Assembly (NCBI RefSeq): GCF_027409185.1
Contig: NC_084462.1
Span: 186,770,071-186,834,070 of the forward strand
Length of the DNA stretch: 64,000 bases
Direction of reading: 5' to 3'
Origin: Cynocephalus volans
Taxonomy: Eukaryota; Chordata; Mammalia; Dermoptera; Cynocephalidae
Within the stretch, counting starts at the first letter, position 1; every line of letters begins with the position of its first letter. Positions 51,195-61,815 of the stretch are shown piece by piece. Under the pieces are notes generated by a model, which was not told the DNA's origin, did not search any database, and saw nothing but the letters and a program-made list of their open reading frames with translations. Made by a program: the position numbers and the translations under genes.

Positions 51195-51200
51195 GATCCC
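51195..51200. repeat. Provirus target-site duplication, left (GATCCC)
   Basis: GATCCC directly precedes the 5' LTR. The identical six bases follow the 3' LTR at 59256-59261. Six bp is the usual length for betaretroviruses. Confidence 0.93.
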
Positions 51201-51656
51201 TGTAGGGCCCATTTTTAGGAGCAAACATTATCTGTGAGCCACATGGTGCCTATGGGTGGAGGATGAAAATGGCACCCGTGGGAAGTAGGGGAGTCGTAAC
51301 CCAAGATACCTCCAAAAGGCTTTTGTTGGTCCTCCAGTATTTCCACACTCGTGAACCCTGCGTGATCGCTGTGCTCAACATGTTAGTACAAAATGCATGC
51401 CCGCGTGATCCTTTAATTGATTGGTTAGTTCATGGAAAGCCCCTACTTGCTTGCTTATATCAATTGCAGTGTAATGGCAATAAAGTGGAACTGCCCTGAC
51501 AGAACCCCTGCAGCGTCTGAGTGTCCCTTTCACGGGGCTGGGTTGGCGGGCAGCAGGCTCACTTTTCCCCGAGATCCCTCGGTCCCAACCCGGGTGTAAT
51601 CCTGTCGGCTCCTTCTCCTTCTGGGTCTGCGGGAGGACCCCAGGCGCGCCCCTGCA
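51201..51656 (+). mobile_element. Provirus 5' LTR
   Basis: 456 bp, from TGTAGGGCCC to CCCCTGCA. Contains a TATA-like TTATAT at about 51455 and a poly-A signal AATAAA at 51479-51484. Pairs with 58797-59255. By eye I count roughly 30 mismatches (about 6-7 percent), so the insertion is old. Confidence 0.93.
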
Positions 51657-51661
51657 GAAGC

Positions 51662-51679
51662 TGGTGCCCAAACAGGGAG
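51662..51679 (+). other. Primer binding site, tRNA-Lys type
   Basis: TGGTGCCCAAACAGGGA lies 5 bp past the 5' LTR. The text resembles the lysine-tRNA PBS used by many betaretroviruses and lentiviruses, with a couple of substitutions. It does not resemble the proline PBS of most gammaretroviruses. Confidence 0.7.
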
Positions 51680-52166
51680 CCACCACATAAGAAGAACCGA
51701 CACACCGTGCGGCCTTGAGAGAGAAGCGACGAGCGGCCACGAGCCTCAGCGCAGAGCTTCCCTCTGGAGAAATGCCATCTCCGGGTAATGGATGTTTTCA
51801 AGGTGAGTCTCCTTACTCCCAACAGTTGAATAGGGTAAGTGGTTTTCACTCTTTTTTTATTCCTCCCACTCTTATTTCCCACTTTTCTCTCCCTCTCTGT
51901 TCCATGACTTTCAGCGAAGAAGCAGATGGGTGTGGGACAATTGACAGGTCGTGGCCAGGGTTACCCTCTGGTAGACCTTGAAGGTCTCATATCAGTCGGC
52001 TCCAGTAGCAGAAGCCCAACCGGGTGAACGTCCTCCTTGCCTTCTCCCAGCTGAGGGACCGGCCATCCCCTTTTCCCAAAATACTGGCCATCACCAGTCC
52101 CGTCAGGTTTTTTCTGGTGATAACCATCAGCTGCTTTCTCTTTCTGTTTCTATATGTCTAAACACC

Positions 52167-53849
52167 ATGGGAAATACCACGGGCAAAACAAATGAACCGG
52201 CCCTTAAGGTGCTAAAATATTTGTTGAAAAGTAGAGGACTTGAGATTTCTGCCAGTATGGCTGCCAAGACCTGGGAAACCATTCTAGCTCTGGGTCCCTG
52301 GATGGTCTCGGCCAACCTGTTTTCTTGGGATACGTGGAACCACGTACAAACCCATGCCTGGCAGCGTGAGACTCGCTGCGGGGAGGACCCACCCTTAGGG
52401 TTTTACCTACTATTTCATACCTTAAGTTTTGCTTCTCACAAGGCCACAAAGGCGATAGACCTACCCCTACCTCCCCAGACTTAGAAGAGCAATGGGAAAA
52501 GTTTCACAGGGAGTGTATTAAGGGTGGCCTAACCGTCTCTTCACAAGGTCATGCCCAGGATACCTTCCAGTCAACAAATAGTTCCAGGGACCCACTAGAG
52601 GAACGTGGGGGGTCATAAGAGGACTGGGACATTCCCCAGCGTAAGCCCCCAGGGGAGGGCCTTTACCCTCCCCTCCCTCCTCTCACTAAAGACTTACAGG
52701 AGGGGGCCACAAACAATAAACAAATAACAGCCAGTTGGCAACACAAATTTCAACTAAATCATCCCTGGGAGGCTCCCCCGCCCTTTCACCACCAGCCTGA
52801 AACTTTTCCCATTAACATTAACTATAAACAGCGTGAGCCAATGGGGGAATCCCTGGGAAACTCCACCACCCTTTCCTTACCAAGCCCAGGTTTTTCCTTT
52901 CAATGTCAACCCTGGGGGGAACAGGCCAGTGCCCTGGGACCCTTGGGAGGCTACAGACCTAAAAGAGCTAAAAAAAAGTCTGTGGCCGAAGATGGTCCCA
53001 ATTCCCCATGGGCAGAAACCATCCTCCAGGGATTAGCACACCAACCCTGCACCACCCAGGATTGGAAAATGCTGTGTAGGGCAGTACTCTCAGTTCCCCA
53101 GTATATTAAATTTTGTGCCTTTTTAAAAGAAGAATGCCATGCTCAGGCCGAGAGAAATCAGGCCACTAACCCAGTTATCCCAATAACCTCTGGAATGCTC
53201 TCTGGAGCAGCAGACCAATACAGCACAGGAATTCAGCAAGCCACTGTCCCCGCTCCATATCAAGACAGGTTAGGGCTATCAGCTTACTAGCATGGAAAAA
53301 CTTGTGGAGGGCCCTACAGAGCCCCCCGTATCAGGCACCACCCAAAGAAACAATGAGGACACCCCTCCCTTCGTGGATAGGGTAGAAAAAAATATACAAA
53401 GGAAATTCCCCCCAGGGCCCCTAAGAGACCAGCTTGTTAAAATGCTGGTATGGGAGGGAATGACATCAGATCACAAATTGGCCTGTGCGGGTCAAAAGGA
53501 CCACTCCATAGAAAGGTGGCTTATCACCTCTGGGGATGTGGGGACCCAAAGCCATCAGGCCCGCACCATTGCTACTGCCCTCCAAGCCCAAATCGACGCC
53601 CTCACTGACGCAATGACTATGGCCTTTAATACCCTGACCTCCCCTGCAAACAGCCTCTCTGGTAATAAAATAGGCCATTGCTTTGGCTGTGGGGAACAGC
53701 GACACTTTAAAAATAGCTGTCCCCAAAATAGTACAAAACCAAAAGGCCAAAAACCTCCCACCACCCCATGCCCAAGATGCAAAAAGGGCTACCACTGGAA
53801 GGCAGATTGTAAATCTAAATTTGATAAGGATGGCAATCCTTTAAATTAG
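52167..53849 (+). pseudogene. gag: Broken betaretrovirus-like gag (matrix, proline-rich, capsid, nucleocapsid)
   Basis: Gag forms the virion core. The start at 52167 is chosen because it gives MGNTTGK, an N-myristoylation signal, and follows about 500 bp of leader after the PBS. Matrix-like sequence is open to 52484, then a stop. A proline-rich stretch with two NPWE-like PPPF repeats lies at about 52757-52920. Capsid-like sequence is open in another frame up to 53290, then the frame changes again. A major-homology-region-like segment lies near 53360-53480. The nucleocapsid has two CCHC knuckles, CFGCGEQRHFKNSC (about 53680-53722) and CPRCKKGYHWKADC (about 53768-53810). The second, with the following SKFDKDGNPL, is betaretrovirus-like. 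At least one stop and two frame changes mean no full Gag is made. Confidence 0.85.
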
Positions 53850-53904
53850 AAAAGGAGCAGCCCCTAGCCCCATCATCCCATGGGGGACCCCATTTCCCAC
53901 CATA

Positions 53905-54448
53905 ACAAGTTAGAAACCCTCTAAGTCAACCTAAACCCAGATGCAACTCACACCGACCCCCCATGGAGCTAACAGGAGTTAACAAAGCCCAAAAACCTGC
54001 AAGGGCTACCTGGACAGTGCCTACTGTGCCTGGGTTAAGACCCAAAATGGATATAATGATCAGGGGAAAAAATTTCTGATGCCTAATTGACACCGGAGCT
54101 GACCGCATGGTCCTTAGAGAGAAGGAAGTTCCTAATAGCTGGAGGAAGGTCCCAGGACCACAAATAATGGCGGTTGGAGGAAATACTCAGTCCAAAGAAT
54201 CTGATGGCTGGCTCCCCTGGAAAGATGCTGATGGCACAAGAGGGGAAGTCAAACCTCTTATAGACACAGGACTTAATGCAACCCTCCTAGGCCAAGACAT
54301 TCTGGGACAAGCAGACGCCTATATCACCACTGAGCCTAAAGAATGTTATAATGACATTTCAGATGAGGAGGAGTACCAGCAGCCGCTCAGCCTCCCTTCT
54401 TGCCTAAATTATAGAGGGAACCCCGAATTCCAAAACATGTGGGATTGA
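53905..54448 (+). pseudogene. pro: Broken retroviral protease (pro)
   Basis: The aspartic protease active site LIDTGADRMVL is intact at about 54085-54117. An LLGQDIL stretch at about 54283-54304, the usual C-terminal region of such proteases, follows in the same frame. A stop codon lies just before the active site (54077-54079), and a frame shift relative to the end of gag is expected for a betaretroviral gag-pro boundary, so both coding breaks and natural frameshifting could contribute. There is also a second LIDTG-like phrase at about 54258. Enzyme unlikely to be made. Confidence 0.75.
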
Positions 54449-54459
54449 AAGCCACTTAC

Positions 54460-56260
54460 AAGACAGAAGATGCACCCCCATTCCTAAAGGCCACTGCCCC
54501 CTAGGTCCCTCACATCCGTTGGAAACCGGGACCCCCAATTTGGGTGGAGCAGTGGCCTCTCCCAGCTAATAAGTTGCAAGCACTTGAGGAACTTACTGCA
54601 AAACAATTAAAATTAAATCATATTCTCCCATCCACTAGCCACTGGAATACCCCTATTTTTGTCATTAAAAAGTCTTCAGGAAAATGGAGACTGTTACAGG
54701 ATCTTAGAAAAATTAAGAATGTTGCTACAGGGAACCCCCCTAAGGGGACTGCCTTGGGTACCAGCCATCCCTAGTAACTTATGCCTCATGATTATAGATA
54801 TTAGGGACTGCTTCTTTTCCATTCCTTTAAACCCACAGGATTATGAAAAATTTGCCTTTTCAGTCCCCTCAAGTAAATTTAAGGGACCAGATAAACGTTT
54901 TTAATGGATGGTTTTGCCTCAAGGTATGGCCAATAGTCCATCCTTTTGCCAAAACTTGTTTATAAATTACTCCAACCTATCAAAAGGCTCCCCTATGTTG
55001 AAATGTATGTTTACATTTATGATATTATCTTAGGGGCCCTAAATACTTCCCAATTAGCCGAGGCATATAAAGTCCTGCAAATGTGCTTTACAAAGGGTAA
55101 CTTGCATGTTGCGGCTGATAAAATCCAAGTTGTTCCACCTTTTAAAATTTTAGGTACCCAGTTAACCGTGCAAGGCATTAGTCCTTTAAAACCTCAACTT
55201 TGTATCCCAGATTCTTGTCCTTTGGTTGATTAACAACGCCTTTTAGGTGAAATTAATTGGCTGCGGCCCTGGATTCCCATTTCAACAGGCCAGCTGTTAC
55301 CTCTTTTTAAGCTATTAAGGGACAGCCTGCCTCATGATAAAATCTCGCTTTCAGTTGCACATAAACAGCTCTTACAAGAGCTTCAAAATTCTCACAACCA
55401 GGGTCAGCTTGCTAGATACTCTCCCTCAAAAGACTTGCAATTATGGATTCTGCCTAATCCCACCATCTTCATGGCAGTTCTAGTTCAAGAGGGAAACCCC
55501 TCACAATGGATTCATGTATCTCTGGGGGATCCCCTTGAGTCTATACCTATATAGACCAAATGGCTGACTTAAAGCAAAAGGGAAAGGACATAGCACTCCA
55601 ATGCTATGCACGGGAACCTACAAAATAATTGTTCCAAACCGACCGAGTGACTTAGAATGGATCTACAGTAACTATCCTAGAATGGCCTTGGCACTAGAGG
55701 GCGTCCCCAGCATCCTTGATTGTCACTACAGGCCTTATAAATGGGTCACTTCTAATGGCCATTTAAACCGGAGAGCACCTCAATTTTTTCTACACAAACC
55801 CATGGCTGATGCCTATAATGTGTTCACTAATGGGCGTGAACATGGGGCTGCTGTTATTGTCTTTTTGCCACATGGAAAACAACCATCATATAACATTGTC
55901 CCTCAAAAGTACTGTGGAACCCTGTGAAGGATCTGCACAGTTTGAGAAACTCTTAGCTACAGTTTTAGCACTTAATAAGGTCTCTGAACCCATGAATTTA
56001 TTTTCTGAAAGTTTGTATACCACAAATTTGCTGCCAGGGTTGCTTAATTCCCATATTCATTTAGATAACAACCCAATCATGTCTCTTATGATACAGGCCC
56101 AATCATTGTTATTCAAACAGGCCCAACCCATCTATATACAACATCTCAGAGGCCATCAAAAATTGCCAGGTCTACTTTCACTAGGAAACTTTTTAGCAGA
56201 CAAAACAGCCTCTTCTAACCCCCATGTTTTAACTTTAAAAGATGCATCTGATCTCCATGC
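54460..56260 (+). pseudogene. pol: Broken reverse transcriptase and RNase H (pol, N part)
   Basis: The RT fingers read [19 protein letters not shown] (54649-54705). The palm aspartate lies in IIDIRDCFFSIPLN (about 54791-54832). The polymerase motif, normally Y-x-D-D, reads YIYD at 55012-55023, with the first aspartate changed to Tyr. The thumb phrase LGEINWLRPW is at about 55240-55270. In the RNase H start motif the normal Asp-Gly is Asn-Gly (FTNGREHG, about 55824-55847). Frames change at least four times and in-frame stops occur at 55231 and 55552. RNase H sequence continues past 55927 in another frame to about 56260. Confidence 0.85.
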
Positions 56261-57365
56261 CATAACTCATATAAATTGGAGGGGCCTGCATAAACGGTTC
56301 CTGCAAATCCCTATTAAAGATTTAAAAAATATTGTTCATACTTGTAAGTTTTGCCTTCCTTACTAACAGGTGCCCCCTTTACAATCCCCAGGAGTTAACC
56401 CTAGGGGATTAAAACCCAACGTATTATGGCAAATTGATGTTACTCATTTTTCTCCTTTTAAAAAGCTCTGGTTTGTTTTTGTTGCTGTTGATACCTATCC
56501 TCATGCCTGCTGGGCTACCGCTCATTCAGGGGAAAAGGCTCGACATGCCCAAAGTCACCTTTTACAATGTTTTGCAACACTTGGACTCCCCAATCAAATT
56601 AAAACTGATCATGGCCCCTGTTTTGTTAGCGGTGCATTTCAGGAGTTCCTTTCAAGCTGGCGCATTCACCACACCACAGGTATTCCATACAATCCTGATG
56701 GACAAGCTATAATAGGGCGTTATCACCAAACTTTAAAAACTCAATTACAAAAACAAAACGAGGGTTCCACCAGCCCCCACCCACAATTAGGATTAGTACT
56801 ATTTGAAAGGATGAGTCGACACCAGTTGATGATCCACCAGAGAGAGCTCGTTTATTAGGTGGCACACACACACATATATAGGGCTTTTAGGGAAGGCTGA
56901 TTGGCTTAAAATACAATCCCTACTTAGCATACCGCATGGGGCTTGGGGTGAGCTGATTGGTGTGTGATTCGTGCCGGTGGGAAGGAGAGTATGGAAGAGA
57001 AGGGCAACCAGTGCCATGACGGGGTGTGGCCGAGAAGGACTTATGTGATCAGGGTGTGATCCCTTGGGGCATTTGGGTTCTTACATTCCTCGGTGTCATC
57101 CCTTGGGGCATTTGGGTTCTTACACTATTTACATTAAACATTCTAAATTTTTCCAAAAATGAGCTAATGACACATTTTCAAAAGCACTGGTCTAATCAAG
57201 ACATAAAGCCTGAGGTACACGTTAGGTAGAAAGACCCCATTTCCAGACACTGGAGAGGACCTGACCCACTCCTAACTATGGGAATGGGATTTGGGTGTGT
57301 ATTTCCCTTTGATGAACCCTGCCCAATATGGATACCGGCCAAAACCCTTAATTTTGTACCTCAAA
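56261..57365 (+). pseudogene. pol: Broken integrase, split by a solo LTR (pol, C part)
   Basis: The zinc-binding HHCC motif starts at ITHINWRGLHKRF (56269-56307) and ends CKFC (about 56344-56355). The catalytic core has Asp in WQIDVTHF (56436) and Asp in KTDHGPC (56607). The third acidic residue, 35 residues on, is Gly (GRYHQ, codon at 56715) instead of Glu. Core sequence runs to 56803, is cut by an LTR at 56804-57124, and resumes in C-terminal-domain text to about 57365. A stop lies at 56364 between zinc finger and core. It cannot be catalytically active. Confidence 0.86.
56804..57124 (-). mobile_element. Solo LTR nested in the integrase region
   Basis: On the minus strand it begins TGTAAGAACCC (57124) and ends TTTCA (56804), so it has TG...CA ends. 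CTATT occurs on both sides (56799-56803 and 57125-57129), a 5-bp target duplication. On the minus strand a TATATATG box lies at about 56872-56880 and AATAAA at 56851-56856. Its U3 end has a 36-bp tandem duplication (about 57053-57088 and 57089-57124). The text differs from the host provirus LTR, so it is a different and younger family. Confidence 0.82.
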
Positions 57366-57529
57366 ATCTTGAACCAATAACCCAGCCCAGGGACAACAAC
57401 AACCCTGAGGCAAGTTCTTCTCTTTCAGGAGACTTATGTGACAACCTGGGTGAACCTGCCTCTTATTCCTTGTGGGAGAGTTTCGCTCCAATCCTGATTG
57501 CCTTTGTCCTTAAGAACGTCAACAGCAGC

Positions 57530-58659
57530 ATGATGCGTCACCTGGTCATCCTATGGACCATCTGGCTCTTGGCACATGGGGAACCAATCACCTACCAGTG
57601 CAACAAACGTGGACAAAAGATTGTTGGTTACGTTATGATGTTCATCCCCCATATTTTGCGGCTGTGGCATTAAATAACGTAACCATCCTCACCACTAACA
57701 GCACCCACTGTGCCAGTAATTACAACAGAACCCATCCTGGTTTAACCATACAACATATGTTGGGAAAAGGATTATGTGTTGTTGTAAAGAACCCCTCCCT
57801 TTGTTCCAATACCATTATCCTCAACAGCACCTGGGCTAAACCCAGCCTTGGGCGATGTTTATGCGCCAAATCAGGGCTTACTGCTTGTGTGTTTAATCAA
57901 TCCTTATCTCATGAAACTTGTGTATCAGTAGATAATGTTCCCCGATTATTATGGCATAAAGGGGAAGAAATGTTTCAATATTGAACAAGTACCTTTCCTC
58001 ACCACAGTAAAAGGGCACTAGGGGCTGCTGTTGCCATTAGTACTTTATTGGGGATTGTAGGCTCTGGGGCAGGGGCTGCTGGAATAGGATATACTTACAC
58101 CCACACACAAGCTTTAAGGGAGGCTATAGACATAGATCTAGATAGGCTTGAAACATCAATTACCCATTTGAAAAAATCATTAACTTCTCTTTCTGAAGTT
58201 GTATTACAAAATAGAAGGGGATTAGACCTCCTGTGTTTACAACTGGGAAGCTTATGTGCAGCTCTCAGGGAAGAATGTTGCTTCTACGCTGATCATCCTG
58301 GAATAGTAAAAGAATCTATGACAAAGGTTAGAGAGGGCTTGGAAAGACATAAAAGAGAAAGAGAGGCCAATGAGAGCTGGTTTCAGTCTTTGTTTAACAG
58401 TTCTCCCTGGCTTACCACCTTGATATCTGCCTTAGCAGGCCCCCTCTTTATCCTATTAGTGCTAATGTTTTATCCTTTAATTTTTACTAAAATCATGGCT
58501 CTCATTCGACGAAATCCAGGATCCATAACTATGCTCACCCAAGTGGTAGAAAATGTGGCCCAAGAAAATTGCCCCCAAACCCTTGGGTCAATATGGCCCT
58601 CCAAAAAATCCACAGCAATCTTTAAGATGCTCCGCTGGCTGTCCAAAGTGGCTGGCTAG
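57530..58659 (+). pseudogene. env: Broken gammaretrovirus-type env (surface and transmembrane)
   Basis: Envelope glycoprotein remnant. A likely signal peptide begins at 57530 (MMRHLVILWTIWLLAHG). The surface part is shorter than usual and frameshifted near 57600; several N-glycosylation sites (such as NVT, NST, NRT) are visible. A stop at 57982 separates it from the transmembrane part. That part has a basic cleavage site (HHSKR, about 58002-58016), a glycine-rich fusion-peptide-like stretch, a heptad-repeat region, the LQNRRGLDLL immunosuppressive-type segment (58204-58233), a CX6CC motif (58255-58281) and a membrane span near 58420-58500. These are class I gammaretrovirus or type D features, not those of a betaretrovirus env. 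The transmembrane frame is open to 58659. Confidence 0.85.
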
Positions 58660-58780
58660 CCAATGATGGGTAAGATCCCCAGAGGGGGACAACCTAAGAC
58701 AGGCACAGTCACAAAAAAGCCAACAAGGTTGTGAGGTTAGCCTCCTTCAACTGCCCATTACAGGGTTGTTCTTTTTATAG

Positions 58781-58796
58781 AGAAAACAGGGGGAGA
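58781..58796 (+). other. Polypurine tract
   Basis: GAAAACAGGGGGAGA-type purine run directly before the 3' LTR, the plus-strand primer site for reverse transcription. Confidence 0.85.
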
Positions 58797-59255
58797 TGTT
58801 GGGCTCATTTTTAGGAGCGAACATTATCTGTGAGCCACATGGTGCCTTTGGGTGGAGGATGAAGGTGGTGCCCGGGGGAAATAGGGGAGGTGTAACCCAA
58901 GATAGCTCCAAAAGGTTTTTATTGGTCCTCCAGTATTTCCGCACTCGTGAACCCTGCGTGATCGCTATGCTCAACATGTTAGTACAAAATGCATGCCCGT
59001 GTGATCCTTTAATTGATTGGTTAGTTCATGGAAAGCCCCTACTTGCTTCCTTATATAAATTGCAGTGTAATGGCAATAAAGTGGAACTGCCCTGCCAGAA
59101 CCCCTGCCGTGTCTGAGTGTCTCTTTCATGGGGCTGGGTTGGTGGGCAGCAGGCTCACTTTTCCCCGAGATCCGTCGGTCCCAACACCCTGGGGATGATC
59201 CTGTCGACTCCTTCTCCTTCTGGGTCTGTGCGAGGACCCCAGGCACACCGCTGCA
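58797..59255 (+). mobile_element. Provirus 3' LTR
   Basis: 459 bp from TGTTGGGCTC to CCGCTGCA, pair of 51201-51656. TATATAA at about 59053 and AATAAA at 59075-59080. Followed by the target duplication GATCCC. Confidence 0.93.
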
Positions 59256-60065
59256 GATCCCACCGCTGATGTATACCCAAAGGAGTGTAAATCATCTGTG
59301 GAAGGAACTCCCGCACCCCATGTTTATGGAGGCTATATTTATAATAGCCAAGATTTGGAACCAGCATAAACGTTTGTTGACAGACGATTGGATAATGAAA
59401 ATGTGGTGCATATACACAGTTAAATACTACTCAGCCATAAAGGAAAACAAAGTTTTCTCATTCACAACACTGATGAACATGGAGAATTTCATCAAAAATG
59501 AAGTAAGCCAGGCACAGAAAGAGAAATTCCACAGATTGTCAATCAGAGGGGGGGGGGGAAGGAAGGAAGGAAGGAAGGAAAGAGGGAAGGAGGGAAGGAA
59601 GGAAGGAAGGAAGGAAGGAGGGATGGAGTGAAGAAAGGAAGGAAGGAAGGAAGGAAGGAAGGAAAGAAGGAAGGAAGGAATGAAAGAGAAACAATAAGAA
59701 TAATGTTAAATTTCAGATGGAGAGAACTGACCTGTAGTTACGAGAGGCAGGAAGGGGATGGGGTTTAGTGAGTGGTTGGTTTGTAGACACATGCCACCCA
59801 GATAGAAAAAAGTGTGTCCTGTGGGTGCACAGCGGAGCCAGGCCTCTGTAATTAACATTCATTTGCTGCATGTCATCTACTGGCTGGAAGAGAGGAGATA
59901 GAACGTCATCATCACAAACAAGTCATTCAGTTTTGTAACGATGAATGTGCTAATTACCCTGATGTGATCAACAGACATTGTGCACATGTATTGCTATTCA
60001 ACTGTGTACCCCACAAATATGTAAACTCTAAATGTCTTAAATGAATGAATGAATGAATGAATTGG
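59256..60065 (+). mobile_element. L1 3' fragment, right part, with (GGAA)n and (GAAT)n
   Basis: Directly after the GATCCC duplication the L1 text resumes: ACCGCTGATGTATACCCAAAG, then ATAATAGCCAAGATTTGGAA and GAAAGAGAAATTCC. A GGAA array fills about 59560-59690, then UTR-like sequence to a GAAT repeat at 60041-60060. Together with 50650-51194 it is one L1 cut by the provirus. Confidence 0.85.
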
Positions 60066-61347
60066 ACATATTGAAAGAAACATATGATCATGAGGACACC
60101 ATGATCTATGAACACCATTTTGAGATTTGAACTCTATGGTGACAGTGACTGGGAGCTGCTGTTCATGGTCTCATGCAGGTTACAGCCCGACCAGCGGGGA
60201 AGGGGAATGTTAAATAAAATTTGTGGGGGGCCAGTGATTTATACTAGGCTTCTGTGCCAGGTCGCACAGACCAAACAAATATGACGTTTTACTGCCATAG
60301 CAGAGCTTCAGTTAATTGGAGGAGGCTCTGTAACCAATTAATTAATTACACTGTAAGCAATTATGTTGTTTCTACAGTGCAGTTTATTTTCTACAAATGC
60401 TTTAAGAGAATGTGATTGGTGTGGTTTTCTGAACCTGCTATAGTCTGGAGGGCTGCCTGGTTCATGATTTTGTTTTGTTCACTTTCTTTCTTTTCCTTTG
60501 CTCTGTTTTGTTTTTGTTTGACCAAAGAAACTCAGTTGAAATTTAAAACTTGTCTGTTTCACAAATCTGAGAAATGTATCTACCTGCTCCAAATATAACT
60601 GCATGACAGCTTGACTAGAACAAATTACCCTCCACAGCATCCTTTCATGCACACGACTCTACAGCAGCTCCAGGTGTAGGAATGTAAGTGGGGAGTCCCT
60701 GAGCTCGCATGTGAAGCCCACCTCACTGAAGGGCGTCCTGACAGCAGAGACCAAAACCGGATGAGTCCACGTGCTGTAGGAGGGCTCTTTGTTATGATTA
60801 CTGTCGTTGTTGTCGTGTTGACTGGTGATTACTCACAGACATCCAGTGGGGTGTTGGCCCATCCGAGTGCTGTGCAGCTGCTCTCCCCTCACCCTAGGAG
60901 GATGTGGAGGTGGAGGGTTGAGGCTTGTAAGGGACTCAGAGAAAACGTGCTGCTGTGCGGAAGAGAGAAATTGGGAGGAAGTGCAGGATGCCCAGGGGCT
61001 CCTCTGCCTCCTGTTGCTTGTCCATGGGGCTGCCCCTGTGACTCCCTGGTGTCACTCCCTGTACCTCGGTCATGGAGGGAAATTGGAGCCAATGAAGCCA
61101 GAGGCACGAAGGCCCTGAGTGTGGAGTGAGTTCGGATGCAGTGAGGATGCAGTGAGCATCCCCACGCTCCACCACGTGACACTCCACCCTTCAGCCCCTA
61201 CGATCTTATCTGCCCATGTCCTGACAGGGCCCTGGGGACAGGTATCACAAGGTGATTTATCCTCTCAGTTCACTAATGGGCCATGAAATCTAAAACTCAA
61301 TGTTCAGTTTGTATGCACCCTAGTCCATCCCAGTCATAATAGGTTGT
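60066..61347. other. Unassigned DNA, partly GC-rich
   Basis: 60200-60600 is an A+T- and T-rich stretch that could be an old untranslated region or mobile remnant. 60700-61200 is GC-rich with short overlapping frames on both strands and no recognisable domain. No V segment, RSS or RNA gene seen. Confidence 0.4.
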
Positions 61348-61815
61348 TGTCAGGAGAGAGCTCAGAGAATCTCCAAACCCATGGTTCAGAATGGGCCACA
61401 GACCCCTCACATGTCTGGCTGGGTCACCACCCCTCACATATGGTTCCAAGAGCTAGATATTTGGGAAAGATCCCAGGAGCCATTGGAAGATGACATGAGC
61501 TAAGTCCTCAGCCTCCTCAGCAGCAGCAGTGGCAGCAGTGGTGGTGGCCTCCTGGAGCATCACAAGGGCACTGGCAGCAACAGCCTTGCTGTGGCCCACC
61601 TGGGGCGTCCTGGTGGCAAGGGTCACTGAGCATCAGATCTACACATCCTTTATATTTAAGTTCAACAACCACGAATGCCAGGGTGTCAGTTAGACAACCC
61701 CATAAGCAGACAATATCCAAGGAACACCTGGGCACACGTCGCAGTTACATATTCATGTCAAACACTCAGCAAGATTCCTGAGGGAGCCTGACCATTTGTC
61801 TTCACTTTCCCTACA
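61348..61815 (-). mobile_element. 3' LTR of minus-strand LTR element
   Basis: About 468 bp. On the minus strand it starts TGTAGGGAAAG (61815) and ends CTCCTGACA (61348). It shares text with the solo LTR at 17866-18390 and with the partial LTR at 63826-64000, including the CAG-rich stretch (61519-61560). Confidence 0.75.

Noticed and set aside
51521-51981. Open frames overlapping the 5' LTR and leader of the provirus.
   Set aside because: They cross the LTR end, PBS and untranslated leader. No domain.
60761-61187. Overlapping frames at 60.8-61.2 kb as a gene.
   Set aside because: GC-rich DNA gives chance frames on both strands. No domain, splice pattern or repeat of the frame elsewhere.
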